From Bacteroidota bacterium (GTDB taxonomy: Bacteria; Bacteroidota; Bacteroidia; Chitinophagales; Saprospiraceae), in NCBI GenBank assembly GCA_963169455.1, contig CAUJDW010000149.1:26882-90881 (forward strand): 64,000 bases of DNA. The letters are read 5' to 3'. Each line of letters starts with the position of its first letter. Position 1 is the first letter of the stretch. Positions 8,188-17,421 of this stretch are shown here, in pieces. The translations under genes and the position numbers were made by a program. The notes under the pieces were generated by a model. The model ran no database searches. It was not told where the DNA came from and saw only the letters and a program-made list of their open reading frames with translations.

Positions 8188-9252
8188 TCAGATGATCAGC
8201 ATGGCGTCTCCATAGCTGAAAAAGCGGTATTCTTCCTTGATGGCCTGATGGTAGGCCTCCATGACCAGGTCAAAGCCGCCGAAAGCACAGACCATGATCA
8301 GCAGGCTGGATTTTGGGAGGTGGAAGTTGGTGACCATGGCGTCGGCGATGCTGAAGTCAAAAGGCGGATAAATGAACAGGTTTGTCCAGCCTTCTGCAGG
8401 TTTCAGCATCTTTTCGGCCGAAACAGCCGACTCGATGGAGCGCATGGAAGTCGTCCCCACGGCACAAACCCGGTGTTTGCCTTCCTTGGCGCGGTTGACG
8501 GTTTCGACGGCCTGGGCGGGGATGCGGAAATACTCGGCATCCATCTTGTGTTTCGACAGGTCTTCCACGTCGATGCTGCGGAAAGTGCCCAGCCCGATGT
8601 GCAGGGTGAGTTCGGCAAAATCCACGCCTTTGATTTCCAGGCGTTTCATCAGCTCCCTGCTGAAGTGCAGCCCGGCAGTGGGCGCCGCTACTGCCCCGAC
8701 TTCCTTGGCGAAGACCGTCTGGTAGCGGTCGCGGTCCAGGTCTTCGGCAGGCCGGGTGATGTACTTGGGCAGCGGGGTATTGCCGAGCATTCCAAGTTCG
8801 TTGCGGAATTCTTCGTCCGGGCCATCGTAGAGAAAGCGGATGGTTCGGCCCCGGGAGGTCGTGTTGTCCACCACTTCGGCGACCAGCACTTCGTTGTCGT
8901 GCTTGTCGCTGAAGTACAGTTTATTGCCGACCCGGATCTTGCGGGCGGGGTCGACCAGCACATCCCACAGGCGTGCTTCGTTGTTGAGTTCTCGCAGGAG
9001 GAATACCTCGATCTTGGCGCCCGTCTTTTCCTTTTTGCCGTACAGGCGGGCCGGGAAGACCTTGGTGTTGTTGAAGATCATGACATCGCCTTCGTCGAAA
9101 TACTCCAGGATGTCTTTGAAAATGCGGTGTTCGATCTTGCCGGTGTTCCGGTTGATGACCATCAACCGGGATTCGTCGCGGTTTTTGGCGGGGTATTGTG
9201 CAATTAATTTTTTGGGAAGCTCAAAGTCGAATTGTGACAGTTTAGTCCTCAT
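8188..9252 (-). CDS. queA: S-adenosylmethionine:tRNA ribosyltransferase-isomerase QueA
   Basis: Makes epoxyqueuosine in tRNA by transferring and isomerising the ribosyl part of S-adenosylmethionine onto 7-aminomethyl-7-deazaguanine at position 34. The 354-aa length and motifs match the family: N-terminal [17 protein letters not shown], then [24 protein letters not shown], the central APTAGLHFS, the LHIGLGTFR segment, and C-terminal [11 protein letters not shown] and [17 protein letters not shown]. It is cytoplasmic. No other queuosine genes are in the window. A CAAAGATA (minus-strand TATCTTTG) -7-like element lies about 30 bases upstream. Confidence 0.97.
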   Translation of the reverse strand: MRTKLSQFDFELPKKLIAQYPAKNRDESRLMVINRNTGKIEHRIFKDILEYFDEGDVMIFNNTKVFPARLYGKKEKTGAKIEVFLLRELNNEARLWDVLVDPARKIRVGNKLYFSDKHDNEVLVAEVVDNTTSRGRTIRFLYDGPDEEFRNELGMLGNTPLPKYITRPAEDLDRDRYQTVFAKEVGAVAAPTAGLHFSRELMKRLEIKGVDFAELTLHIGLGTFRSIDVEDLSKHKMDAEYFRIPAQAVETVNRAKEGKHRVCAVGTTSMRSIESAVSAEKMLKPAEGWTNLFIYPPFDFSIADAMVTNFHLPKSSLLIMVCAFGGFDLVMEAYHQAIKEEYRFFSYGDAMLII

Positions 9253-9282
9253 TCTTTAGATGCTTTTTCGGATATCGGAGCG

Positions 9283-9290
9283 CAAAGATA
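9283..9290 (-). promoter_or_regulatory. Candidate -7 promoter element for queA
   Basis: The minus strand reads TATCTTTG, an exact TAnnTTTG match, 31 bases before the queA ATG. No clear TTTG is found 19-21 bases farther upstream, so only half of the consensus is present. Confidence 0.4.
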
Positions 9291-9371
9291 ATCAAATATG
9301 GCTGATGCTCAGCCGAAAGTGGGTTGAAATTATGCCCGCCCGGCAATTTCTGTTGCAGGGCTGCAAGGGCT

Positions 9372-9962
9372 TTATTCCTGCCCGGCCAGTTTCTGCCGGG
9401 CGGCGTCCGGGATCATCGATCTGAGCAGGCTTTCCTGGCCGGGCTCGCTTTCCATGAATGTCCACTCGCTGCTCCCTTCAGGTGCGATGGCAAACATGGC
9501 TTTTTCCGAGCGGATGCCGAAGCTGTTGTTTTCGGCCCTGAAATGCACATTCTCTGCTCCGTAGGTTGCCTCATAATTTTGCCTGATCGCCTCCAGGACG
9601 GAGGCTTCCTGATAGGATTGCGAGGTGAAGCGGATGTTCATCCGGGCGCTGTAGCCGATCAGGGCGAAGGATTCGCCGGCGTAGTTAACGGTATCCGATA
9701 TCCGGAGCAGTTCGAAGCCCTTCATCTCGAATTCCACTCCGTTGCCTTCCATATCCCGGAACATTTGCACCATATCCTCTTTGGACACCAGGCTGAACAA
9801 TTTGGGATAGAGCAGGTTGACGGTTTTATCCCAGTCTTTGCTTTTGGTAGCTTCGAAGTATTCATTCAGCCGCTGTTGTATGGCCTGCCTGGCTTCGTCC
9901 TGCCCCCGGGCGGCGGCCGCCAGGCCTGACGAGAGTACTAAAAGGATGAGCAGTTGTTTCAT
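9372..9962 (-). CDS. Exported protein of unknown function, coupled to an aminoacyltransferase-like gene
   Basis: 196 aa with a clear signal peptide (MKQLLILLVLSSGLAAAARG). The mature part begins with a helical segment typical of NTF2-like/periplasmic small domains (ARQAIQQRLNEYFEATKSKD), followed by alternating beta strands, but I cannot assign a family firmly. Its ATG overlaps the stop of the preceding gene in an ATGA arrangement (9959-9962), so the two are probably translationally coupled. That is odd because the upstream protein has no export signal. Confidence 0.78.
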   Translation of the reverse strand: MKQLLILLVLSSGLAAAARGQDEARQAIQQRLNEYFEATKSKDWDKTVNLLYPKLFSLVSKEDMVQMFRDMEGNGVEFEMKGFELLRISDTVNYAGESFALIGYSARMNIRFTSQSYQEASVLEAIRQNYEATYGAENVHFRAENNSFGIRSEKAMFAIAPEGSSEWTFMESEPGQESLLRSMIPDAARQKLAGQE

Positions 9963-11014
9963 GTTAGCTTTTTTATGGTTTCCGCAATTTCCCGGGGGTC
10001 TTCCGAATAAGCAATTATTTTGTCTATCACCATGATTTCCATGAAGTTGGACCGCCTGTCAAAAGAACCCATATAGGCGTCATTGAAATAAAACTGCATA
10101 TCGTCGAATAAAGATGCCTGGATCAGCTGAAAATTGTTGTCAATAGGCGAATAGGTTACGGCCAGAAAGCCGGAGGTTTTTTCCGCCCGCTGGCAGAGGA
10201 GAAAAACGGGGTACTCGAAGTAGGCGGCATTCCAGAAGCCGAAAAGGTTGGCCTCAAAGAGCGGATAGTACATTTTTTTGCAACGGCGCCCCAGATGCGA
10301 CAAATACTGCTGCATTTCCTGCAGCTTGCGCTCCATTTTGCGCATGGGCAATTCTTCTTCGGCGAGTTCGCAGAAGGGAAGCCAGTTGCCCGAACTGAGG
10401 TCGAACCAGGCGACGTCCCCGATCCGGAGTTTGTAGTCGAAGCGGGGATAGCCCGGAACGACGTAACCCGGATAGAAATACTCCAGCTGGTTGTCCATGC
10501 AGAAGGCGATCTCCATCAGCATGGTGTAAATGCCCAGGCTGTAATTGTTGTGCCCGGGGTCGTAAATGCCCATGATGCTTGCGGCGCTGTTTGCCCCCAG
10601 GTCGAAATAGCTCAGGGCTACGAGCTTCGAACCTTCGTAGACGGCCACTTCGAAGGTGTTGTAAATATTGCGCTCATCGCCGTCGAGCAGGGAATCGCGC
10701 AGGCTGGGCGCCAGCATGCCGGAAAAGGTGGCCCTGTACTTTGCGTACAGTTTTTCCTTTTCGGCAGTAATGGAAGCCTGCCTGAACTCCGTCCGGAAGC
10801 GGGCCTGGTTGCGGCGTATGATCCGCCTCAGGCTTCGGCTGAACTGGTATCCTTCCAGCGCCAGCCGAACCCAGATGGCGGAATAAAAAGAGCGCCCGAA
10901 ACACAGAAAATGCGTAGTGAAGATAGACTGCCCCATGCGGTACCAGCCCCGTGCCAGATAGGCATCCAACTCCCCGGGCGGCATCGTTTCAGGATAGTGT
11001 TTTTCTGCAAACAT
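9959..11014 (-). CDS. Arginyl/leucyl-tRNA-protein-transferase-like protein (paralogue 2)
   Basis: 351 aa, no signal peptide. Several segments match the Ate1/Bpt aminoacyl-tRNA-protein transferase family. LDAYLARGWYRMGQSIFTTH corresponds to the conserved RGWRRSG region, LALEGYQFSRSLRRIIRRNQ to the F-x-P-S-(R/K)-S-Q-R-R segment, and YFYPGYVVPGYPRFDYKLR to the C-terminal acceptor-binding Y-x-G-Y…Y-K region of the GNAT-like fold. The N-terminal cysteine cluster of canonical Ate1/Bpt is missing. Canonical enzymes add Arg or Leu to protein N-termini as a degradation signal; the activity here is inferred. It lies downstream of a related gene and overlaps the next one by 4 bases. Confidence 0.7.
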   Translation of the reverse strand: MFAEKHYPETMPPGELDAYLARGWYRMGQSIFTTHFLCFGRSFYSAIWVRLALEGYQFSRSLRRIIRRNQARFRTEFRQASITAEKEKLYAKYRATFSGMLAPSLRDSLLDGDERNIYNTFEVAVYEGSKLVALSYFDLGANSAASIMGIYDPGHNNYSLGIYTMLMEIAFCMDNQLEYFYPGYVVPGYPRFDYKLRIGDVAWFDLSSGNWLPFCELAEEELPMRKMERKLQEMQQYLSHLGRRCKKMYYPLFEANLFGFWNAAYFEYPVFLLCQRAEKTSGFLAVTYSPIDNNFQLIQASLFDDMQFYFNDAYMGSFDRRSNFMEIMVIDKIIAYSEDPREIAETIKKLT

Positions 11015-11120
11015 GAGTGGGCGTTGACGGTACAGGCGGCCAAACTAACAATATTTCGGCAAAGGACATTTGGCGCTTTTCGAAAATATCGCTGAATTTT
11101 CCTTCGGCAGCCCGTTTCCA

Positions 11121-12212
11121 TCAGCGGCAATGGGGCTTTATCGCCTGCAAGGCTGCCTCCGGCGACAGCCCTTCTCCAAGGCGGCCGAACAGGGCTACCG
11201 TGTGGGTGCAGAGCTGCGAAGGCCCCTCCAGCAATTGCCTGCAGATGCCGGGATGGCTGGCGCCAAAGCCGAAAAAACGGCAGTTGTAAAGGCTGTATGC
11301 CTGCCTGGCCGGCTCGAAAACAGCCAGGGGGCAGATGTCCTCCGCTGAAGAGGGGGCGGCCAGCAGAAATACGGGGTGCTCCAGGTAAGGGTAGGGGCGG
11401 CTGTCGTAAAAGCGAATGTCGAAAAAGCGGTAGTCCAGCACGGCGCTTTTTATCCCTTCGGCATTCAACGCCCCCTGAAGCAACTCCAACTGTTGCCTGA
11501 TCCGGTTGACGGGCACATCGGCTTCGCGCAGCCCGCTGAATGGCTTCCACCCTCCGCTGAACAGGTCGAAGTACTCCAGCGGCCCGGCCCGGTGTTTGTA
11601 GTCGAATTCGGGGTAACCGGGCACTACGTAACCCGGGTAGTAGTACTGCACGCCATGCCTGCGGCCGAAGGCTATTTCCACCAGCATGGTGAAAAAACCG
11701 GGGCTGTAAGCCCGGAAGGCCGGGTCGTAAATGCCCTGCTTGCTGTAAATACTCGTTTTTCCAAAGTCGAAAAAGCTGAACGCCGCCAGCCTGCCCTCGT
11801 GGTAGAGTTTGACTTCGCGGGTGTCGAAAGCCAGCCCTCCGGCCCCGTTGTCCAGCATGCCCGAAGCCGGGCTGATGGCCCGCCCGGGAAACTGCGCGGC
11901 GTAACGGCTGTTAACTTCCTTTTTCTCATCGTCAAAAACGGCCGGCGCTCCGGCTTCGATCTGAAAAACGGCCTCGTTGCGGCGCCACAACCGCCGCTGG
12001 CTCTTGCTGAATTCGCGCCCCTCCAGCGCCAGCCGGGTGGGAAGGGTGGAATACAGGCGGCTGCCACCCCGTGCAGGAAAAAACATGAAGTGGGAAATAT
12101 ATATGGATTGCCCCATGCACCGCCAGCCTGCCGCCAGATAGGCGTCCAATTCCTCCGCATCCACCTTTTCGGGGTATCGTATCCTGGAAAACACCGCTTG
12201 TTTTTTTGACAT
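11121..12212 (-). CDS. Arginyl/leucyl-tRNA-protein-transferase-like protein (paralogue 1)
   Basis: 363 aa from the ATG at 12212 (MSKKQAVFSRIRYPEKVDAE); open sequence upstream of this start overlaps an intergenic repeat and is rejected. It shares the same collinear motifs with the downstream paralogue: EELDAYLAAGWRCMGQSIYI, LALEGREFSKSQRRLWRRNE and YYYPGYVVPGYPEFDYKHRAG. The SKSQRR…RRN motif is closer to the canonical family than in the other copy. The C-terminal ~100 residues differ most between the paralogues. The pair looks like an old tandem duplication followed by divergence. A gap of 106 bases separates them, so they may share a transcript. Confidence 0.7.
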   Translation of the reverse strand: MSKKQAVFSRIRYPEKVDAEELDAYLAAGWRCMGQSIYISHFMFFPARGGSRLYSTLPTRLALEGREFSKSQRRLWRRNEAVFQIEAGAPAVFDDEKKEVNSRYAAQFPGRAISPASGMLDNGAGGLAFDTREVKLYHEGRLAAFSFFDFGKTSIYSKQGIYDPAFRAYSPGFFTMLVEIAFGRRHGVQYYYPGYVVPGYPEFDYKHRAGPLEYFDLFSGGWKPFSGLREADVPVNRIRQQLELLQGALNAEGIKSAVLDYRFFDIRFYDSRPYPYLEHPVFLLAAPSSAEDICPLAVFEPARQAYSLYNCRFFGFGASHPGICRQLLEGPSQLCTHTVALFGRLGEGLSPEAALQAIKPHCR

Positions 12213-12261
12213 TAACACGTACTGCACCCCGGTAGTTTTAATGAGGCCGGAAGGCCGCCGG

Positions 12262-12289
12262 AAGGCTTGCCCCGCTCGCAGAGACGGGT
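12262..12289. repeat. Copy of the AAGGCTTGCCC…GAGACGGGT intergenic repeat
   Basis: Twenty-eight bases nearly identical (one change) to the core of the 39-bp tandem repeat at 18653-18752. The unit has a short hairpin (8-bp arms around GCA, one mismatch). It sits in the divergent gap between the paralogue-1 gene and the T9SS gene. Confidence 0.75.
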
Positions 12290-12411
12290 TGGGCCAGTAC
12301 CCCAGCATTCCAGCATTTCAGAGGCGCCTTCAGCAATACGGCAATAGGCGCCCTTTTTGTAAGCTTTCCGCCCACTTGGTTGGAAGGGGAAAGGAAATTC
12401 CAAAATTTGAT

Positions 12412-12419
12412 TATTTTTG
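12412..12419 (+). promoter_or_regulatory. Candidate -7 promoter element for the T9SS surface protein
   Basis: TATTTTTG is an exact TAnnTTTG match, 86 bases before the ATG at 12505. There is no TTTG/TTG at the right distance upstream, so support is partial. Confidence 0.3.
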
Positions 12420-12504
12420 GTCGGTTTCTTCGGGAACATCGAGCCGGAAAATAGCACCCCCTGCGGCATTACTGATCACAACAAATAACATCAAAAGGCG
12501 AAAT

Positions 12505-15500
12505 ATGAGAATATTCCTGACTATCCTTTCCTCTCTTTTCCTTACCGCCTCCCTGTTTGCACAACCGGCCAACGATGACTGCGGCGGGCTGATCGGCCTC
12601 GGGGTGCTGCCGGCTTGCCCGGATGAGGTCTTTACCAACGTGGGCGCCACGGCGAGTAATATCGGCTTCGGCAATATCCCCACCTGTTTTAACGGCGGGA
12701 GCGTGGCCAGGGACGTCTGGTTTTCCTTTACGACCAATGACACCCTGATCGACATCTCCATCATCCTGCAGGGCTCCGATCAGGGCCCCAACGGGCCCAT
12801 CACCAACCCGCAGATCGCCCTTTACCGGGGCGATTGCTCCTTCAACAACCTGGCCGACCTGGGGTCCTGCATTTCCGCCCCCGCCGGCGAGAACCAGTTG
12901 CAGCTCGACGTGCTGGGGCTTACGCCCAATACCACCTATTTTATCCGCATCAATGATTATTCGGCATCCGCAACGCCGAATTCGGGAGATTTCACCCTCT
13001 GCATCCAGGAATACGTGCCGGCCATAAACATCGGCAGCCAGCCAAGCACAACAGCTTGCTTCGGCACGCTGTACGACTCCGGAGGCCCCGATGGCGACTA
13101 TGGCAACTCCGAAAACCACACCTTTACCATCAGCCCTGCGGATTTTCACCAGTGCATCGAGATCACCATCGTGGGCCTGATGCTGGAAAACGGTTTTGAC
13201 TTTCTGCGCGTTTATGCGGGCAACAGCACCTCGGCGCCCCTGATCGCCAGCCTGACGGGAACCAGCACCGGCGACACCTACACCATACAGGCGTCTTCTC
13301 CTTCGGTGACCCTGCAGTTCAGCTCCGATTTTTCAGCGGTTGGCTCCGGTTTCGAGATCACCTGGGAGTGCAGCCCGCTGGAATGTGACGGCTCTTCCAT
13401 TGATAACCCGACGATAATTACCGGGCTGCCCTTCAACCAGGGAGGGTATTCCACCTGCGGCGCGGCGGCCACTTTCGCCACTTCGCCCTGCGGGAGCACG
13501 CCTTTCCTCAACGGCCCGGAATACGTGTTCGCCTATCAGACCCAGGGCGGCTTCTGCGCGCAGTTGCAGCTCACCAATGCCGAAGCCGGGACCGGCATTC
13601 TGGTGCTGGACGGCCCGCCCGACGACCCCGGCACTTCCTGCCTGGGCGCCAGCCCCAACGGCACCCTTTATGGTGTGAACTTCCAGGATCCTGGCACCTA
13701 TTACATCGTAGTGGCTCAGGCCAACGGCTGCACCGACTTCGGGCTGTCCATCGTAGAAGACCAGTGCAACCTCGACCCTTCGCTCGCCGGCGCCCTCTGC
13801 AACCCGCTCAACGGCTGTATCGACCCTTCGGGCCTGCCGTCGGTGTTCAACTTCAACCAGGGCTTCCAGGATATCCAGTTCAACCCCGGCATCAATGACG
13901 GCTGCTGGGTTAACACCGGCTCGGCTCAGCCCAACTACTACTGGTTTACGATCGAAGCACAGGCCGCCGGCCCCTTCGGCTTCATCGTGGAAGCCGCCAA
14001 CCCCGGCGAGGATTCCGACATCGACTTCAACGTCTGGGGGCCCTTTGATTCCCAGGAGGTTTGCGAAAACCCGCAGTCCATTATCAATTACATCAATAAC
14101 AACCAGCCCATCCGGTCTTCCTGGGCTGGCGGCGCCGACCCCACCGGCCTGGCGCAGTTCAATACCATCGGCGAGCCCGTCACCGACCCCTATGACTGCA
14201 ACCCCGTGCCAGGCGCCAACGGCGACGACTTCGCTTCGGTCATCAACTGCCAGCCCGGCCAGGTTTACGCCGTGCTGATCAACGACTGGGGCAACGACAT
14301 CGAAAGCGGCGCCATCTCCGTCGACTGGTCGCCATCGTCTTATGACGTGCTGGCGCCCATTCCCACCGTAATAGCAAGCAACGATACGGCCATCTGCTCG
14401 GGCGAGTCCGTGCAGTTGCTGATCCAAAGCTCGATTGACAACATCACCTGGCTGAAGGATACCACTACGCTTTCCTGCCTCGATTGCCTCGACCCCATCG
14501 CCTCGCCCCTGGAGTCCACGGTTTACGTGGGGGTGGTGGATGCCGTTTGCTATCAGGATACGGTCGAGGTGCTGGTGCAGGTGTTCGATGTCGATGCCGG
14601 CCCGGATGTGACCGTCTGCCGCAATGAAGAGATCCAGATCGTGGCGGGCAGTAACTTTCTGAACGCTACCTACACCTGGACGGCGCCTGCCGGCGTCAGC
14701 CTGAGTTGTACGGACTGCCCCGCCCCCTTTGTGCTGGCTGAACAGGCCGGAGCCTATACGCTTTCCGTTACGCTTCAGGGCCCGGGCTGCACCCTCACCG
14801 ATGCTATGCAACTAACGGTGTTGCCGCAGAACGCCGCTCAGTACAATATCAGTGACGATTTGCAGATATGCCTTGGGGAAAGCGCTAACGTGGGCGGCGC
14901 CCCGGTTGCCGGCGTATCTTATGGCTGGACGTCGAACCCGCCGGGCTTCGCCTCCAACCTGCCCAACCCACAGGTGGCCCCCGATACCACGACAGTTTAC
15001 TACCTTAGCGCCAGCAACGGCCAGTGCCCCGTGCCCTCGCTGGACAGCGTGCTGGTCGTCGTCGATACACCCCCTCTTGTAAGCATTTCCGGCGATACGG
15101 CCGTTTGCCAGGAGGAACCCATCATTCTGGGCAATACGGCCATCGAGCCCGGGGTCACTTACACCTGGAGCGGCCCACCCTCCATCGAAGACCCCACCGA
15201 CCCCAACACTATTGCGTTCCCGCAAGGTGAAGGAACCTATACACTGACAGCTGTCCGCGGCGCCTGTACGGTTACGGAGTCGTTTGAGGTGAGCATCACG
15301 GAAATCGCCATCGACATCCTGGACGCCAATATGGGTTTGGCGCCCGACACCCTGCGGATATGCAGGGGGGAAACCGTCAACCTGTTCAGTTCCATAGTGC
15401 CGGATGACAGCCTGACGCTCTGGACAGGCACAGACCCTGCCTTTAATTCAACACAGGCCGCTTCCATTTCGGTAATGCCGCAGTCGGTAGCCACCTACTA

Positions 15501-17100
15501 CGCCCAGGTGGCCGTGCCCGGCTGTTTCAAAATCGATTCCATAGTGGTGCTGGTGGACTCCCTGCCTTCCAATATGGAGATCATGCCGGCGGATACGACG
15601 GTTTGCCAGGGCGAATTAGTTTTGCTGGCCTCTCCGATCTACGACCCGGCCGACTTTCCGGAAATCAACTTCCAGTGGATCGAGGGCCTTGGCTTCCAGA
15701 CTCCCGATACTTTGTATAATATGGTCATTACCGGGCAGGATACCAGCAGGTATGCCCGCTTTGCCAGCAGCGGAGTGTGTATTGATACCAGTTTCGCTCA
15801 GGTTAATGTCATCAGGACGGATCAGATTTCGATTGTCCCGCAGGATACTCTGGTTTGCGCCGGGCAGCCTGTTCAGCTGGATTTGATGCTCAGTTTTGAG
15901 CCCACTGAAATCGAATGGATGAGCGACCCGCAGGGCCAGATGAGTTGCACGGATTGTGAAGACCCTGTGGTGACGCCTCTTGCCAACACTTTGTATACGG
16001 TTCAGGCCAAGGTCGAGAACTGCCCTGCCAGCGCCGTGGCCATCGTGCGGGTGGCGCAGCCGCCGACTTTGGGAGTCGTGCCATTCCTGCAGGTTTGCCT
16101 CGGCGAATCGGTTAGCCTGAACAGCGCCTTTGATCAGCTTTCCCTGTACGAATGGACATCAACGGACCCGAATTTCGGGATCGTCAATGAACCTGCGCCC
16201 GTCGTTTCGCCTACGGAAAACCAAACCTATACCGTTGTGGCCGATAACGGGATTTGCCCCCCGGTCGAAGCGCAGACTACTGTCGAAGTCATCGGGCTGG
16301 TCAACCTCAGCATTACACCCTCTGCCGACTTCATTTGCTTCGGCGATGAGGTGACGATCACCGCCCAGGCGGAGGGAGGCTCTTCAGGGGACACCTTTAC
16401 ATGGCTTGCCTCCGACGGCTCCACGTATGGAGGAAGCACCATCACCGTGGCGCCGCCCTCCACGACTACCTATTTTCTCACTTACGTCAGCGGCGCCGGC
16501 TGCGAAACCCTGAACGATGAAGTGACGATAGGCGTCGAGGAAGGTGTGTTCATCGATAGCCTTGTCGTTTCACCCGACACGGTGCCGATGTATTTCCTGG
16601 GCGATGTGGTTACCTTCACTGCCGGTTACACCTCGACGCTGGAAAACCTGCTGGTCGAATGGTACCGCAACGATTCGCTGATCGCTTCCGGCGTGGATCT
16701 TCTGCAGCTGGAAGAGACCCTGGTTGTGGAGGATAGTGTGCGCTACACAATGCGCATCGAAACCCCGGCGGGCTGTATTTACGAAGAGAGCCGGACGATT
16801 TTTGTCAAGAGCCCCGTGGTGAAGGCTCCCAATGCCTTCACGCCCAACGGTGATGATGTGAACGAAACTTTTGACATCGTTTTCCAGGGCAGAAGGGAGG
16901 CGGTCACTATCACTACCTTCCGGGTTTATAACCGCTGGGGCCAGTTGGTTTATGACAACGATACCCCCGATACGGGCTGGGACGGAAGCTTCAAGGGCAA
17001 TCCTCAGCCGTCCGATGTGTATTTCTACGTCATCGGCTACCGGCTGCTGAACGGCTTCGAGCCGGAGCCGCTGAAGGGGGATGTGAGCCTCTTGCGGTAG
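12505..17100 (+). CDS. Giant T9SS type B secreted protein with CUB domain and Ig/PKD-like repeats
   Basis: 1531 aa from the ATG at 12505, which gives a clean signal peptide (MRIFLTILSSLFLTASLFAQ); sequence in frame before it is intergenic. Residues about 21-172 resemble a pre-peptidase C-terminal-like beta domain (DVWFSFTTN…TYFIRINDY). A CUB domain covers about 181-290 (GLMLENGFDFLRVYAG). A second beta-rich region reaches about 610. About nine repeats of 75-85 residues follow, most opening with a C-x-G-E-x-V-x-L motif and three containing a C-x-D-C pair. The last ~90 residues (KAPNAFTPNGDDVNETFDI to the end) are the gliding-motility/CHU_C domain that targets T9SS type B export. It is probably a surface adhesin or matrix protein. 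Confidence 0.93.
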   Translation: MRIFLTILSSLFLTASLFAQPANDDCGGLIGLGVLPACPDEVFTNVGATASNIGFGNIPTCFNGGSVARDVWFSFTTNDTLIDISIILQGSDQGPNGPITNPQIALYRGDCSFNNLADLGSCISAPAGENQLQLDVLGLTPNTTYFIRINDYSASATPNSGDFTLCIQEYVPAINIGSQPSTTACFGTLYDSGGPDGDYGNSENHTFTISPADFHQCIEITIVGLMLENGFDFLRVYAGNSTSAPLIASLTGTSTGDTYTIQASSPSVTLQFSSDFSAVGSGFEITWECSPLECDGSSIDNPTIITGLPFNQGGYSTCGAAATFATSPCGSTPFLNGPEYVFAYQTQGGFCAQLQLTNAEAGTGILVLDGPPDDPGTSCLGASPNGTLYGVNFQDPGTYYIVVAQANGCTDFGLSIVEDQCNLDPSLAGALCNPLNGCIDPSGLPSVFNFNQGFQDIQFNPGINDGCWVNTGSAQPNYYWFTIEAQAAGPFGFIVEAANPGEDSDIDFNVWGPFDSQEVCENPQSIINYINNNQPIRSSWAGGADPTGLAQFNTIGEPVTDPYDCNPVPGANGDDFASVINCQPGQVYAVLINDWGNDIESGAISVDWSPSSYDVLAPIPTVIASNDTAICSGESVQLLIQSSIDNITWLKDTTTLSCLDCLDPIASPLESTVYVGVVDAVCYQDTVEVLVQVFDVDAGPDVTVCRNEEIQIVAGSNFLNATYTWTAPAGVSLSCTDCPAPFVLAEQAGAYTLSVTLQGPGCTLTDAMQLTVLPQNAAQYNISDDLQICLGESANVGGAPVAGVSYGWTSNPPGFASNLPNPQVAPDTTTVYYLSASNGQCPVPSLDSVLVVVDTPPLVSISGDTAVCQEEPIILGNTAIEPGVTYTWSGPPSIEDPTDPNTIAFPQGEGTYTLTAVRGACTVTESFEVSITEIAIDILDANMGLAPDTLRICRGETVNLFSSIVPDDSLTLWTGTDPAFNSTQAASISVMPQSVATYYAQVAVPGCFKIDSIVVLVDSLPSNMEIMPADTTVCQGELVLLASPIYDPADFPEINFQWIEGLGFQTPDTLYNMVITGQDTSRYARFASSGVCIDTSFAQVNVIRTDQISIVPQDTLVCAGQPVQLDLMLSFEPTEIEWMSDPQGQMSCTDCEDPVVTPLANTLYTVQAKVENCPASAVAIVRVAQPPTLGVVPFLQVCLGESVSLNSAFDQLSLYEWTSTDPNFGIVNEPAPVVSPTENQTYTVVADNGICPPVEAQTTVEVIGLVNLSITPSADFICFGDEVTITAQAEGGSSGDTFTWLASDGSTYGGSTITVAPPSTTTYFLTYVSGAGCETLNDEVTIGVEEGVFIDSLVVSPDTVPMYFLGDVVTFTAGYTSTLENLLVEWYRNDSLIASGVDLLQLEETLVVEDSVRYTMRIETPAGCIYEESRTIFVKSPVVKAPNAFTPNGDDVNETFDIVFQGRREAVTITTFRVYNRWGQLVYDNDTPDTGWDGSFKGNPQPSDVYFYVIGYRLLNGFEPEPLKGDVSLLR

Positions 17101-17111
17101 GACAGCTAAAT

Positions 17112-17227
17112 AAAGTGGGAAGTGGGAAGGCGCAATTCGGAAACGTTTTCCCACTTCCGGCTTCCCATCCCGGCCTCCTTGCAGTCGGTACGGGACTCCC
17201 TTCGTCCGCTTCCCATTTCCCACTTTA
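17112..17227. repeat. Inverted repeat between the T9SS gene and xseB
   Basis: AAAGTGGGAAGTGGGAAG (17112-17129) pairs with 17210-17227 with one mismatch. A third, shorter related segment lies in the loop near 17148-17160. It fills the gap between convergent genes and could act as a two-way terminator, although the loop is long. Confidence 0.6.
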
Positions 17228-17238
17228 AAAAGGCTGTC

Positions 17239-17421
17239 CTAGTCCCCGAGTAGCCCTTCCAGTTCCTCTTCTGTTTGCCGCAGTTTCTTTCTGCACTGGG
17301 CAATCAGCTCGGCTGCCCGTTTGACTTTCTCGGAGAGTTCATCCACAGTCAGCTTGTCTTCCTGAAGTTGTGCAACGATCTGTTGCAGTTCTTCCATGGC
17401 TTTTTCGTAGTTGATCTTCAT
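17239..17421 (-). CDS. xseB: Exodeoxyribonuclease VII small subunit
   Basis: 60 aa, matching the length and pattern of XseB: NYEKAMEELQQIVAQLQEDKLTVDELSEKVKRAAELIAQC, a two-helix coiled coil that binds XseA. The enzyme degrades single-stranded DNA from both ends. Its ATG overlaps the xseA stop by four bases (ATGA type), which supports coupled translation of the two subunits. It is convergent with the T9SS gene. Confidence 0.93.
   Translation of the reverse strand: MKINYEKAMEELQQIVAQLQEDKLTVDELSEKVKRAAELIAQCRKKLRQTEEELEGLLGD

Noticed and set aside
13333..14811. 492-codon open frame opposite the T9SS gene
   Set aside because: Valine/glycine/aspartate-rich antisense translation caused by the codon bias of the plus-strand gene; no start signal or family.
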